DNA of 64,000 nucleotides from an uncultured Arenicella sp. (GCA_938048185.1 CALIVT010000016.1:1-64000); one strand, 5' to 3'; shown: positions 33,200-42,841, counted from the first letter of the stretch. A program made the numbers and translations. Notes: a model not told the origin generated them from the sequence alone.

Positions 33200-33979
33200 C
33201 TAGCGAATAACGCCGCGTGTAGAGCCCTTAATGAAGTCAATCAGGCCTTTAACTTGTGGGCTTTGCGCTTCACGTTCGGACAATACATCCATCGCGCCGG
33301 CCATTGTATGGCCAGAGCGGTAAATAGTTTTATAGGCGCGCTTGAGCTCAAGAATTGCCTCTTTATCAATTCCACGTCGACGTAAACCGCGAATGTTAAT
33401 TCCATGCGTGATCGCTTTGTTGCCCGCCACCAACATATATGGTGGAACATCGAGCGTACAATACGTATTAACACCACAAAAACTGTGCTCGCCAATGTTC
33501 ACGAACTGATGGACTAAGGTATAACCGGCTAACACAACGTAATCACCAACGCGCGCATGGCCGGCTAAACTGGCATTATTAGAAAACAACAGGTCTGATC
33601 CCAGACGACAATCGTGCGCGATATGCACGTACGCCATAAACAGATTATTACTGCCAATACTCGTAATGCCTTCGTCGTCCATGGTGCCGCGATTTACCGT
33701 GATGTTTTCACGAAAAACATTGTTGTCACCAATTCGAGTCATCGTTGGCTCGCCCTTGTACGAAACCGACTGCGGTTCGCCACCAATTGCGGTGAAGGAA
33801 AATACTTGGTTGTTCGCACCGAGGTGGGTGTCGCCTTCAATCAATACATGTGGTGCAATCTTACTACCATCACCAATCTTTACGTCCGGCCCAATAACCG
33901 CGTAAGCACCCACGGTCACGTTTTCGCCCAACTCGGCGCCAGGCTCAATAACCGCAGAAGGATGGATATTTACACTCAT
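33200..33979 (-). CDS. lpxA: UDP-N-acetylglucosamine acyltransferase
   Basis: First step of lipid A synthesis, adding a 3-hydroxyacyl chain from acyl-ACP to UDP-GlcNAc. 259 residues of left-handed beta-helix hexapeptide repeats (HPSAVIEPGAELGENVTVG). The catalytic base is His122 in YVHIAHDCRLGS. The C-terminal helical domain is present. The ATG at 33979 gives the usual MSVNIHPSA start; a TTG at 34000 would overlap fabZ. It begins four bases after the fabZ stop. The lpxD gene that normally shares this operon is not here. Confidence 0.97.
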   Translation of the reverse strand: MSVNIHPSAVIEPGAELGENVTVGAYAVIGPDVKIGDGSKIAPHVLIEGDTHLGANNQVFSFTAIGGEPQSVSYKGEPTMTRIGDNNVFRENITVNRGTMDDEGITSIGSNNLFMAYVHIAHDCRLGSDLLFSNNASLAGHARVGDYVVLAGYTLVHQFVNIGEHSFCGVNTYCTLDVPPYMLVAGNKAITHGINIRGLRRRGIDKEAILELKRAYKTIYRSGHTMAGAMDVLSEREAQSPQVKGLIDFIKGSTRGVIR

Positions 33980-33983
33980 ACGG

Positions 33984-34439
33984 CTACTCGATTTCTTCAA
34001 GATCTTTAAAGGTAAACATTAATTCGGCGGATGCTGCGACCTTACCGTCAACCGTTGCCACGCCTTTACACTTCCACATATTTCTGATTTTACGGATTAG
34101 CTCTACTGTGAAAATCAATTGATCACCGGGCTCTACGGGCCGCTTAAATCGCGCGCGATCGATGCCAGTGAAATAATAAATTCGACTTGAAGTATCAATA
34201 TCGTCGCGACCATAACTCGCCATCAATGCAGCAGATTGTGCCAATGCTTCTACGATTAACACGCCCGGCATAACCGGCCTGTTAGGAAAGTGCCCCTCAA
34301 AAAAGGGTTCATTATAAGTCACGTTTTTCATTGCCACCATGCGCTCTTCCGGCACGGCTTCGAGCACGCGGTCTACTAACAAAAATGGATAACGGTGCGG
34401 TAAGTAATTTTTGATTTGGTGTATATCGAGTAAGGCCAC
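33984..34439 (-). CDS. fabZ: 3-hydroxyacyl-ACP dehydratase FabZ
   Basis: Dehydrates 3-hydroxyacyl-ACP in fatty-acid elongation and competes with LpxA for the same pool. 151 residues, a single hot-dog fold. [13 protein letters not shown] is followed by the catalytic His50 ([14 protein letters not shown]) and Glu64 (VEALAQS). The start is GTG at 34439, supported by AGGA eight bases upstream. A hairpin and possible promoter lie upstream, where lpxD would normally end. Confidence 0.97.
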   Translation of the reverse strand: MALLDIHQIKNYLPHRYPFLLVDRVLEAVPEERMVAMKNVTYNEPFFEGHFPNRPVMPGVLIVEALAQSAALMASYGRDDIDTSSRIYYFTGIDRARFKRPVEPGDQLIFTVELIRKIRNMWKCKGVATVDGKVAASAELMFTFKDLEEIE

Positions 34440-34543
34440 GAAGTATTTCCTAAGGTATTTCTGTGATTAAACTGGTGACGGCATAACACCGTGCTGATAG
34501 GCCAGTGAGCAGAAATGTTACGGTCGAAAGTATAACGTCTTTA

Positions 34544-34579
34544 CGCTGACTGAGTTCATTTTTGAATATTCAGTCAGCG
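34544..34579 (-). other. Perfect 10-bp hairpin between skp and fabZ
   Basis: CGCTGACTGA (34544-34553) pairs with TCAGTCAGCG (34570-34579); the 16-base loop can pair further (TTCA/TGAA). On the minus strand there is no T tract after it, but a TATACT (34529-34534) follows, a possible fabZ -10 element. The hairpin would separate skp from the lipid A genes. Confidence 0.55.
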
Positions 34580-34619
34580 CAAGATGGGTGCTTAATAATG
34601 AGACAAACTATCTGCGTTA

Positions 34620-35126
34620 CTATTTTGAAGACATGCGCTGCAGTACTTTTTGAGTAAGATTGACCTTAGGCCCCGCGTACAACACACCGCTGCGGAGAAT
34701 AAGGTCGTATTTTTCTTCTTCTGCTAACTTCATGACCTCTTGGTCTACTGAAGCTTGGATCTTGCGTACTACTTCGTTTTCCCGAACCTGAGCCAATCGC
34801 TTAGTGTCTTCGGTTAACAATTGCAGCTCACGAAGTTTGCTTTGGTATTCTAACTGCTTATTTCTATTTTCTTCTTCAGAATAAATAGTTCCTGCGTTCT
34901 TAGTGATGTCTTCTTGAAGCTTTCTAAGTGTGGTACGTTTGTCTTCAAGCTCTTTTTGTTTTGGCTCAAATTCAGCGGCTAGTTTCTTGAACTCTTTCTG
35001 CACTGCCGGCAATGACTCAAGAATCTTGCGCGCGTCGTACCAGCCTATTTTCAACTCAGCCGCAGCAATTGAAGGCTGCATAACAGCAGCTATAGCAGCG
35101 AGTACGATCAAACTATGTTTTAACAT
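34620..35126 (-). CDS. skp: OmpH/Skp family periplasmic chaperone
   Basis: 168 residues with an N-terminal signal peptide (MLKHSLIVLAAIAAVMQPSIAAA, residues 1-23). The mature part starts LKIGWYDARKILESLP and is a charged helical region (40-125), the coiled tentacles of the Skp trimer that hold unfolded outer-membrane proteins. The C-terminus LILRSGVLYAGPKVNLT closes the body strand. It lies between bamA and fabZ as in most gammaproteobacteria. Confidence 0.92.
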   Translation of the reverse strand: MLKHSLIVLAAIAAVMQPSIAAAELKIGWYDARKILESLPAVQKEFKKLAAEFEPKQKELEDKRTTLRKLQEDITKNAGTIYSEEENRNKQLEYQSKLRELQLLTEDTKRLAQVRENEVVRKIQASVDQEVMKLAEEEKYDLILRSGVLYAGPKVNLTQKVLQRMSSK

Positions 35127-35213
35127 TTTATATACCTGTAAATTTCTTATTTAATTTTGATGAGCAAACCCAAGACGTTACTCGGGCTTGCGATAATTTT
35201 GCTTTGCGACGTG

Positions 35214-35277
35214 TTTATACAATCGGTCTTTATACAATCGGTCTACTGTGTCAATTGGCCTACTGTATCAACTGGCC
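35214..35277. repeat. Two adjacent tandem duplications at the 3' end of bamA
   Basis: TTTATACAATCGGTC occurs twice without gap (35214-35228, 35229-35243), immediately followed by TACTGTGTCAATTGGCC (35244-35260) and its near copy (35261-35277, 15 of 17 the same). The second pair includes the last codons and stop of bamA, so the first copy looks like a duplication of the gene end. Confidence 0.9.
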
Positions 35278-37557
35278 TACGCTAAATTGAAATTTCTCAA
35301 TTTCGTCGCCCTCTTCCTCATTAAGTGGCACTGAGTAACTGATCGACAAAGGCCCAACTGGCGATATCCAGTTGAAGCCGACACCTGCCGAGAAACGTAT
35401 CTCATCGAGTTCAATACTCTGCTCATTTGAGAACACTTGCCCGCCTTCTAAAAACAACTGCAGTCGCTTATCAAGCGCGCCGTCGCCCACCGGCAAAAGT
35501 AAGGTTGCGTTTAGGAGAACCCGTTTACTGCCGCCAAAGGGATTATCAAATTGACTGCCGTCACGTGGGCCTAAGGAACGTGCCTCAAAGCCACGCACAG
35601 AGCGCGAGCCACCAGCGAAGTAATTTTTGAAAAACGGTAAACCATCCGTGTCACCATAACCATCTCCATACCCAATATCGGCAGCAAGTTTCAATGCAGC
35701 TTTGTTGGTAAACGGATAATAGAGACTGGTATCTAAGTTTACTCGGTAGTATTCAAGGTCACTACCGGGCACGGTTGCTTCCAGTGACAAGCGCACGTTA
35801 TTCCCAGAAGTTGGGTATAACAAGCTGTCGCGCGTGTCGTGTGCAAACGCGGTGTTTACCGTAAATAAATCGTTATTCGGGTTTTCGTCAATAAAATCGA
35901 TAACCTGTTGTACCGAACGGAACGTGGATTGGAAATCGATCCTCTCAAGGCCAGCACCCAGCGAAAACGAGTTGCTCTCGTTGATCGGAAATAAGTAGCG
36001 AACGTTTAAGCCCAGTGTTTCGGTAATAAACTCTGAGGTGTTCGCGCGAGCCTGATCGATGCTTCGCCCGGTGAGTCCAATAGTACGGCTGATACCCGAT
36101 TTAGTGTAATAAGGGTTTGTATACTGCAAGGTAACCGCTTCAACAATGCTCGAGCGCTGTACGTTGAAGTTAAGTTGGTTGCCTGTTCCGAATAAGTTGG
36201 ATTGCGAGATACTGGCTTGTATCAATGCGCCATCATCACCTGAATAACCCAAGCCGAATAGGAATTGACCGGTTGAACGTTCTTTAACGACAACCTCTAA
36301 ATCTACTTGATCTTCGCGGCCAGCTACCGGCACAGTTTCAATTTCCACCTCGTCGAAAAAACTCAAACGCTGCAGGCGAATCTTAGAACGGTTTACTCGA
36401 CTCGGTGAAAAGGCACCGCCTTCAGTTTGACGTAATTCGCGACGAATTACCTCATCGTTGGTCAAGCGATTACCAACCACATCAATGCGACGAACATACA
36501 CGCGACGTCCAGGCTTAATATTGATAGAAAACGAAACGCTGTTATCGTCCTTGTTTACATTCGGTACGGGCACCACCTCTGCATAAGAGTAGCCTTCTTC
36601 AGCTAAGCGATCACCGATTACTTCTACGGTGTTATCAACATCGCGGCGTGAGTAAGTACGACCAGGCGCAATGTAGACATAAGGCAGTAGCTCTTCTTCT
36701 GGAACCACCAACTGCCCATTTAGCACGAAACTTGAGACAGTATAACGTTCGCCTTCATTCACGTTCACGGTCAAAAAGATACCGTCTTTTTCGGGCGAAA
36801 TACTGACTTGATTTGACGTGATATTGAAGTCTAAAAACCCTTGATTCTGATAAAAGCTGCGCAGCGTTTCTAAATCACCCGATACTTTCTCTTTTGAATA
36901 TTGGTCTGCGGAACCCCAGAATTTCCAGAATGGCACACTGTCAGACGATTCGAATTCGTCGAGTAGCATTTTATCGGAAAAATATTTATTGCCGATGATG
37001 TTGATCTTTTTGATTTTGGCTGTCGGCCCTTCTTTTACGTGCAATTTCACCTTTACACGATTACGCGGCAATTCAGTCACTTCGGTGCCGACCTGCGCGT
37101 TGTATTTCCCTTGATTTAGGTATTGCCGCTTAAGTTCTTGTTTAACTTGCTCAAGTACGTTTGGCTGAAAGACTCGCCCTTCAATAAAGTCATTGCCAGA
37201 TAGCGCGTCGCGCAATGACTCTTCTTTAATCAACTTATTACCAGCAAATTCGATTTGCGCAATAGACGGATACTCGACCACGCTAATAACAATCGCGGTA
37301 CCCTCTGTTGAGAGTTCAATATCCTTAAAAAAGCCAGTTTTATATAACTCTCGAATTAATTCCGACGATTCAGTCGGATCAAACTTATCGCCCACTTTTA
37401 CTGGCAAATAATTAAAGATCGACCCCGCCGAAATCCTCTGCAAGCCTTTTACACGAACATCAGAAACAAGAAATGACTCTTGAGCGAGTGCCAACGGCGC
37501 ACCCGTCCCTACAAGCAATGCGGTAAACAGTAATGTAATGCTGAGTTTTCTAATCAT
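35260..37557 (-). CDS. bamA: Outer membrane protein assembly factor BamA
   Basis: Central outer-membrane insertase for beta-barrel proteins; 765 residues. Signal peptide at 1-25 (ITLLFTALLVGTGAPLALAQ), then five POTRA domains (about 26-425; the first reads LVSDVRVKGLQRISAGSIFNYLPVKVGDKF) and a 16-strand barrel. VRGFEARSLGPRDG is the conserved L6-loop VRGF motif. The C-terminus FSVGQLIQ ends unusually, not in a typical aromatic residue, and coincides with a tandem repeat in the DNA. rseP is upstream and skp downstream. Confidence 0.97.
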   Translation of the reverse strand: MIRKLSITLLFTALLVGTGAPLALAQESFLVSDVRVKGLQRISAGSIFNYLPVKVGDKFDPTESSELIRELYKTGFFKDIELSTEGTAIVISVVEYPSIAQIEFAGNKLIKEESLRDALSGNDFIEGRVFQPNVLEQVKQELKRQYLNQGKYNAQVGTEVTELPRNRVKVKLHVKEGPTAKIKKINIIGNKYFSDKMLLDEFESSDSVPFWKFWGSADQYSKEKVSGDLETLRSFYQNQGFLDFNITSNQVSISPEKDGIFLTVNVNEGERYTVSSFVLNGQLVVPEEELLPYVYIAPGRTYSRRDVDNTVEVIGDRLAEEGYSYAEVVPVPNVNKDDNSVSFSINIKPGRRVYVRRIDVVGNRLTNDEVIRRELRQTEGGAFSPSRVNRSKIRLQRLSFFDEVEIETVPVAGREDQVDLEVVVKERSTGQFLFGLGYSGDDGALIQASISQSNLFGTGNQLNFNVQRSSIVEAVTLQYTNPYYTKSGISRTIGLTGRSIDQARANTSEFITETLGLNVRYLFPINESNSFSLGAGLERIDFQSTFRSVQQVIDFIDENPNNDLFTVNTAFAHDTRDSLLYPTSGNNVRLSLEATVPGSDLEYYRVNLDTSLYYPFTNKAALKLAADIGYGDGYGDTDGLPFFKNYFAGGSRSVRGFEARSLGPRDGSQFDNPFGGSKRVLLNATLLLPVGDGALDKRLQLFLEGGQVFSNEQSIELDEIRFSAGVGFNWISPVGPLSISYSVPLNEEEGDEIEKFQFSVGQLIQ

Positions 37558-37593
37558 AGAGTCCTCGATGAACCATGGGTATTCTTTAAATTA

Positions 37594-37644
37594 TTCATTT
37601 GGCTAACCTATTCATCTGGCCAACCTATTCGTTCGGCTAATTTA
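37594..37644. repeat. 17-bp tandem repeat, three diverged copies, upstream of bamA
   Basis: TTCATTTGGCTAACCTA (37594-37610), TTCATCTGGCCAACCTA (37611-37627) and TTCGTTCGGCTAATTTA (37628-37644) follow directly. They lie in the bamA leader, 37-87 bp from the start codon on the transcribed strand. Confidence 0.85.
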
Positions 37645-37907
37645 CTTAAGTGTCCGCTTATATTCTCGTTAACTACTATTCACATCGGACGCTTTATAAA
37701 ACCGCACTAAATATGTCTTTACTGCGATCGTATTGGGTCATTATTAGCTTATAGGCGTCGCCAATTAATTATTAGGCAACGCGCAACGTTAGATAGGCGT
37801 TAATATTATATTTATTTTCGTATTGTACCCGCGCGCTAAAATCAGCGATTAAGTACGATTGCATCGCACTCGTCTGCACGCGCGACAGTTTATATCAGGC
37901 TCTGATT
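37645..37907 (-). promoter_or_regulatory. rseP-bamA spacer
   Basis: No gene is seen. It is AT-rich and contains TATAAT on the minus strand (37805-37810), a possible -10 for bamA without a clear -35. No obvious SigE-type element (GAACTT...TCTGA) was found by eye. Confidence 0.3.
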
Positions 37908-39272
37908 CTAATTGAATATCTTCAAAATATCATTATAAAAAGCCAAGCTCATTAAGCCAGCCAGCATGACCAAACCAAGGGGTTGAGTTGCCATAAAGAC
38001 ACGTTCTGCGGTCTTACGACCGGCAAACATTTCAACCACATAAGTCGCTAAACGACCGCCATCAAGCATTGGAATTGGCAATAAATTCATTACACCTAAA
38101 CTGATGCTAATCAGGGCCAGAAAATATAAATAGGTACTTACACCAACTTGTATCGCCTTGCCTGCCACATCCGCAATCATCAACGGGCCATTAACGTTTT
38201 TGTGCGACACCTGCAAGGTCACCATTTTCCATAGCATTCTTACCGTCAAGGTCGACATCAACCAGGTTTGTGTAGCGCCGTATTGCAAGGCGGCCCATGG
38301 TGAACGAGAAATCGTAATGAGCTGCTCGGCAGGATACGGTAGAACCTTGGGCCCTACTCCCAATCGGCCGAACGACTGCTCGCCAACCACGACGGTTTCA
38401 GGTGTTATCAATTTAGTCAATCGAGCACCATCACGCTCGACGGTCACGCTTAATGGTTTACCAGCAGCAGGTTGTACCGCACCGACTAGGTCTCGCCATT
38501 GAACAATCGGGGCCTCGTCAATCGATACAAACAGGTCACCTGCGAGTAAGCCAGCCTGCGCGGCTGGCGAACCGGGGGTAACAACCTCAATTTCTGTGGT
38601 AATCGCGGGTGCAATTCTTACAAAGCCCAACTGCCGCATCAAGGTTGAGGGGTTTATTCGGTAAATCGGAATATCCGCGGTTGGCACATCGAGAGTGCGC
38701 TCGCGACCATCAGACATTATTGTCAGCGTCAAGGCCTCTCGTTTTAGCACTTGATTAAATATATACAGATCATGCTGAAACAAGAATTCAACTGGCTTGC
38801 CATCAACTCTAATCAGCTTATCACCCGCCTTAACACCCGCCTGTGCTAACACTGACTGCTCAGGCACATCACCAAAGGTTGGCGTCAGACGGTCAATGCT
38901 TTGCAAGCCAAGCAACATAAACAACAAAATAGCGAACAAGAAATTAATGGCCGGACCCGCCGCGACAATAAGGCTACGCTTCCATATTGGTTGATTATCG
39001 AACGCCCGGTGTGCCTCGTTGCTGCCTACCTCGTTACCTTCAGTGTGTTCGCCCAGCATTTTGACATAGCCACCCAACGGGATGCTGCCAATGATGTACT
39101 CAGTTTGATCCGGGCCAGCGACTTTGCGCCATAACGGCTTGCCAAACCCGACCGAAAACGTCAGGACTTTAACCCCCAGTTTACGCGCAACCCAAAAATG
39201 GCCGAACTCGTGTACCGCAACCAACACGCCAATCGCCAAAATGAAGCCAATAACACTATAAATTATGCCCAA
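37908..39272 (-). CDS. rseP: RseP family site-2 protease
   Basis: Intramembrane zinc protease that cleaves anti-sigma-E factor RseA in envelope stress. 454 residues with the HEFGH zinc motif at 21-25 in the first membrane segment, two PDZ domains (about 115-200 and 205-290, marked by VLAQAGVKAGDKLIRVDGKP and SPAAQAGLLAGDLFVSIDE), and the second metal motif NLLPIPMLDGGRL near 395 in the C-terminal membrane region. It lies 27 bp after dxr. Confidence 0.97.
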   Translation of the reverse strand: MGIIYSVIGFILAIGVLVAVHEFGHFWVARKLGVKVLTFSVGFGKPLWRKVAGPDQTEYIIGSIPLGGYVKMLGEHTEGNEVGSNEAHRAFDNQPIWKRSLIVAAGPAINFLFAILLFMLLGLQSIDRLTPTFGDVPEQSVLAQAGVKAGDKLIRVDGKPVEFLFQHDLYIFNQVLKREALTLTIMSDGRERTLDVPTADIPIYRINPSTLMRQLGFVRIAPAITTEIEVVTPGSPAAQAGLLAGDLFVSIDEAPIVQWRDLVGAVQPAAGKPLSVTVERDGARLTKLITPETVVVGEQSFGRLGVGPKVLPYPAEQLITISRSPWAALQYGATQTWLMSTLTVRMLWKMVTLQVSHKNVNGPLMIADVAGKAIQVGVSTYLYFLALISISLGVMNLLPIPMLDGGRLATYVVEMFAGRKTAERVFMATQPLGLVMLAGLMSLAFYNDILKIFN

Positions 39273-39299
39273 TTTATAAACCCAATAAGTAACTCAACG

Positions 39300-40463
39300 T
39301 CAAGAGTCTAGCTGCGTCACAGCTATGGCCCGCGCTTCATTATCAATGTTTAATACGCCCTCGATATCAGAAAATGAACACGTTGCTAATTCATCGAGTG
39401 CCGCCTCGATTGGTCGCGGAATATCCGTAAACTTTAACCGACCTTGCAAGAAGGCGTCGACCGCCACTTCATTCGCGGCATTCAACACCGCGGGGGCAGC
39501 ACCACCATTCTCGGCCGCCGATCTTGCCAAACGCAAACACGGCAGGTTTGCCAGATCTGGCTTATGAAAATCGAGTCGTGCGATTTCAGTGATATCAAGT
39601 GTCTTTGCGCCAGAGCTGATGCGCTGTGGCCAGCTCAGGGCATGTGCGATAGGAATTCGCATATCAGGCGAGCCGAGTTGCGCTAGAAAAGAACCGTCTA
39701 GATACTCTACCATCGAGTGAATAATGCTTTGTGGATGCACCACAATGTCGACTCGTTGCGCCGGCAAACCAAATAGGGCCGCGGCCTCGATAAGCTCCAG
39801 GCCTTTGTTCATCATGGTCGCTGAGTCAACCGAAATTTTTTGCCCCATAGACCAATTCGGATGCGCACACGCTAACGCTGGCGTAATATTTGTTAGCTCG
39901 TCCCAGGCACGACCACGGAATGGCCCGCCTGAGGCAGTCAGATGCACTTTGCGTACGCCAGACTTGCTTTGGTCGTGCGGCAAACATTGAAAAATTGCAT
40001 TGTGCTCGCTGTCGATCGGTAAAATGGTTGCGCCAGAGTGTTGTGCTTCTCGCATAAACAAATCACCGGTCATGACCAAAGGCTCTTTATTCGCGATTAA
40101 CACGCGCTTAGATGCGCGCACTGCTTCAAGTGTGGGCAACAAGCCTGCGGCGCCAACGATGGCCGACATAACGGTATCACAAGCCTGTGATTTGGCAACC
40201 TCAGAGACGCTTTGCGCACCGGCTAACACATCAATATGAGCCAAGCCAAGTTCACGCAACGTCAAAGAAAGCGCTTGAGCCGCAGCGTGGTCGGCCATAA
40301 CCACAGTTTTCGGACAATATTGCTGGCACTGCTGCACCATCTTATCGACGTTCGTGTTCGCGGTAAGCGCCGCAACTGAAAATAAATCGGGGTGCAGGCT
40401 CAGCACTTCCAAAGTGCTTTGACCAACGGACCCGGTCGATCCGAGTATGCTTAATGTCTGCAT
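39300..40463 (-). CDS. dxr: 1-deoxy-D-xylulose-5-phosphate reductoisomerase
   Basis: Commits DXP to the MEP isoprenoid pathway, supplying UppS. 387 residues. NADPH-binding LGSTGSVGQSTLEVLS at the N-terminus, the metal/substrate site in LIANKEPLVMTG and LPIDSEHNAIFQ, ASGGPFRG, and HPNWSMGQKISVDSATMMNKGLE are all intact. The start is the ATG at 40463. Confidence 0.97.
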   Translation of the reverse strand: MQTLSILGSTGSVGQSTLEVLSLHPDLFSVAALTANTNVDKMVQQCQQYCPKTVVMADHAAAQALSLTLRELGLAHIDVLAGAQSVSEVAKSQACDTVMSAIVGAAGLLPTLEAVRASKRVLIANKEPLVMTGDLFMREAQHSGATILPIDSEHNAIFQCLPHDQSKSGVRKVHLTASGGPFRGRAWDELTNITPALACAHPNWSMGQKISVDSATMMNKGLELIEAAALFGLPAQRVDIVVHPQSIIHSMVEYLDGSFLAQLGSPDMRIPIAHALSWPQRISSGAKTLDITEIARLDFHKPDLANLPCLRLARSAAENGGAAPAVLNAANEVAVDAFLQGRLKFTDIPRPIEAALDELATCSFSDIEGVLNIDNEARAIAVTQLDS

Positions 40464-40550
40464 GGTGATTTTTGCATGAGTAATTCTGGCCCTAGAGCCT
40501 CGAAAGTGAACGCAGCAAGCGATTAAAAAGTGCCCAAGCTAGTAACGTTC

Positions 40551-40592
40551 TAAGCTAAAAAGTACTAAGCTAAAAAGTACTAAGCTAAATAG
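40551..40592. repeat. 15-bp tandem repeat at the cdsA 3' end
   Basis: TAAGCTAAAAAGTAC occupies 40551-40565 and 40566-40580 exactly, with a third partial copy TAAGCTAAATAG from 40581. The third copy is the end of cdsA including its stop, so the repeats look like expansions of the gene end into the spacer before dxr. Confidence 0.9.
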
Positions 40593-41383
40593 CCCAGCAA
40601 CAATAAACCGCCAGCGAACACGGGCGCACCCGCAAGCAGACTGTCGATGCGGTCGAGCATGCCACCGTGACCGGGTAAAATCTGACTACTGTCTTTTAGG
40701 CCTGCGTGACGCTTAAGCTTGCTTTCGAAAAGGTCGCCGCCCACCGACACCAAGGTGGTCAACAATACGGTTATTAATAGAAGACTGGCGGCTTTTAAGT
40801 CAAATTGCCAAAATAAAATAGGCAAGAAAACGAGCAACACCAACGCCATACCTCCGAGCAAGCCTTCTACAGTCTTACCTGGGCTAACTTTAGGTGCTAA
40901 CTTTGTCTTGCCAAAACGTTTGCCGACGAAATAAGCGCCAACGTCGGCCGCCCAGATTGACACCATAAAACAAAGAATCCAACGTGGTCCATTCTCAAGC
41001 TCTTTAAATTCAATCACAAGCGAGCCCGATATAGACAAAACCATGACCCCGATTACTAGCTTCAACCACATGTTGTGCAAGACGTTAAGACCATCGGTGA
41101 GGGTAAACACCAACAGTACGACCCATAAAACGCACGCAAACGGCACGACGACGTCGAACGGCAGTTGCTCGGACTGCATCAAATAAAAACACACGCCAAA
41201 GACTGCATACGCGAAGGCCTTGGCGGGCAGCGTTGTAATGCCGCAAAAGCGCAACCATTCAAAGAAGCCGACCAAAATCGCAAGCGAGATCAAACCACGC
41301 CAATAAATTGGATTCGGAGTGAACAACGCAGCCAAGACTATGGCGACTAGGATTAAAGCCGTTACGATACGCTGTTTAAGCAT
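40580..41383 (-). CDS. cdsA: Phosphatidate cytidylyltransferase
   Basis: Makes CDP-diacylglycerol from CTP and phosphatidate, the branch point of phospholipid synthesis; integral inner-membrane protein of 267 residues with about seven or eight membrane segments. The CDP-alcohol signature lies at the C-terminus: LKRHAGLKDSSQILPGHGG followed by MLDRIDSLLAG. Overlaps the uppS end by eight bases, so translation is coupled. The final codons form part of a tandem DNA repeat. Confidence 0.97.
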   Translation of the reverse strand: MLKQRIVTALILVAIVLAALFTPNPIYWRGLISLAILVGFFEWLRFCGITTLPAKAFAYAVFGVCFYLMQSEQLPFDVVVPFACVLWVVLLVFTLTDGLNVLHNMWLKLVIGVMVLSISGSLVIEFKELENGPRWILCFMVSIWAADVGAYFVGKRFGKTKLAPKVSPGKTVEGLLGGMALVLLVFLPILFWQFDLKAASLLLITVLLTTLVSVGGDLFESKLKRHAGLKDSSQILPGHGGMLDRIDSLLAGAPVFAGGLLLLGYLA

Positions 41384-42248
41384 GGTTAGTCTTCGCCCCT
41401 TTTTTTTCGTTATGTTCGTTTTTAAGGTCTAACGACTCTTCAACAATATGGTCGGCTGGCACGTGATCCACCGCATTACCGAATCGCCGATCGCGGTCAG
41501 TATACTTGATCAAGGCCTTAACAAATTCAGCATCGTCGAAGTCAGGCCATAAAACTTCGGTGAAATAAAACTCTGAATAAGCGGCCTGCCACAGAAGGAA
41601 ATTACTAATTCGGTATTCGCCGCTGGTTCGAATAAACAAGTCAGGATCTGGAATGCCGTGTGTCGATAACTCTTGGTTGATCGTGTTTTCGTTAATGTCT
41701 TGGGCACGCATATCACCATTTGCAACACGTGCAGCGAGACGCTGACACGCTTGCGTAATATCCCAACGGCCTCCGTAGTTAATGGCCACGTTAAACACTA
41801 GAGTCGTGTTGCCCGCTGTCATAGACTGGGCCTCATCCGCGAGCGTTTGAATGCGTGGGCTAAAACGACTTAGGTCACCAATTAGGCGCAGACGCACGTC
41901 ATTCTCGTGTAGCTTTTTGGTTTGCGTTTCGAGTGCATTGCCAAGTAACTCCATTAAGGCTGTCACTTCAGACTCGGGGCGGTTCCAATTTTCGCTACTA
42001 AACGCAAAAATAGAGAGATAGGGAATTTGATGCTCAATGCAGCTCTTAATTAGGGCTTTGACCGAGTCGACGCCGCGCTTATGTCCTGCGACTCTAGACA
42101 AACCCTGTGAGTTAGCCCAGCGGCCATTGCCATCCATAATAACCGCCACGTGCTCGGGTTTAGGCGAAATGATCGGCAGCACTTTAGGCGTCTCTTGTGC
42201 AAACGAATGTTTACACAGAAGCCAAAATGATTTCAGTTTTGTAAGCAT
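41376..42248 (-). CDS. uppS: Isoprenyl (undecaprenyl) diphosphate synthase
   Basis: Condenses IPP onto FPP to give the C55 carrier lipid for peptidoglycan and LPS. 290 residues from the ATG at 42248, with about 25 extra residues before the core. VAVIMDGNGRWANSQGL contains the catalytic Asp39; GHKRGVDSVK, FSSENWNRPESEV and the C-terminal DLFIRTSGEYRISNFLLWQ with SEFYFTEVLWPDF are conserved. A TTG at 42266 is also open. No clear ribosome site is seen. Confidence 0.96.
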   Translation of the reverse strand: MLTKLKSFWLLCKHSFAQETPKVLPIISPKPEHVAVIMDGNGRWANSQGLSRVAGHKRGVDSVKALIKSCIEHQIPYLSIFAFSSENWNRPESEVTALMELLGNALETQTKKLHENDVRLRLIGDLSRFSPRIQTLADEAQSMTAGNTTLVFNVAINYGGRWDITQACQRLAARVANGDMRAQDINENTINQELSTHGIPDPDLFIRTSGEYRISNFLLWQAAYSEFYFTEVLWPDFDDAEFVKALIKYTDRDRRFGNAVDHVPADHIVEESLDLKNEHNEKKGAKTNHA

Positions 42249-42283
42249 GGACGAGTATGTCAGCAAGCGCCAACCGTCGGAGT

Positions 42284-42841
42284 CTATACAGTCAGAATTT
42301 CCGTTTCCTTCTCTTTCACAATATCGTCTATTTGAGCGACGTATTTATCGGTAAGTTTTTGCACACGATCTTCCGCTTGCTTCTCATCATCTTCGCCAAT
42401 TTCTTTGTCTTTAAGCAGAGACTTGAAGTCATTGTTCGCATCACGACGAATATTACGTACGGCGATTTTTCCATTCTCGCCCTCGCCCGACGCTATTTTC
42501 ACCATCTCTTTACGACGATCCTCGGTCAGAGGTGGCATAGGAATACGAATTAAGTCGCCAGCAGTCACCGGATTGAAACCGAGGTTAGCTTCCATGATCG
42601 CGCGTTCAACCACCGGCACCATGTTTTTCTCCCAAGGCTGCACGCCTAAGGTTCGCGCATCCTGTACGGTAACGTTCGCCACCTGATTAATAGGGGTTGC
42701 AGTGCCGTAATAGTCCACGGTTAAGTGATCAATCACCGCCGAGCTCGCTCGGCCAGTGCGAATTTTAGCCATCTCACCACGCATTGACTCGATACTCTTT
42801 TGCATGCGGTCTTCAGCGTCTTTTAATATATCGTCAATCAT
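42284..42841 (-). CDS. frr: Ribosome recycling factor
   Basis: With EF-G, splits the post-termination ribosome. 185 residues, normal length, with the two-domain pattern: a long three-helix bundle with [21 protein letters not shown] and the short domain around [17 protein letters not shown]. The C-terminus [18 protein letters not shown] is typical. Lies between pyrH and uppS, the standard order. Confidence 0.98.
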   Translation of the reverse strand: MIDDILKDAEDRMQKSIESMRGEMAKIRTGRASSAVIDHLTVDYYGTATPINQVANVTVQDARTLGVQPWEKNMVPVVERAIMEANLGFNPVTAGDLIRIPMPPLTEDRRKEMVKIASGEGENGKIAVRNIRRDANNDFKSLLKDKEIGEDDEKQAEDRVQKLTDKYVAQIDDIVKEKETEILTV

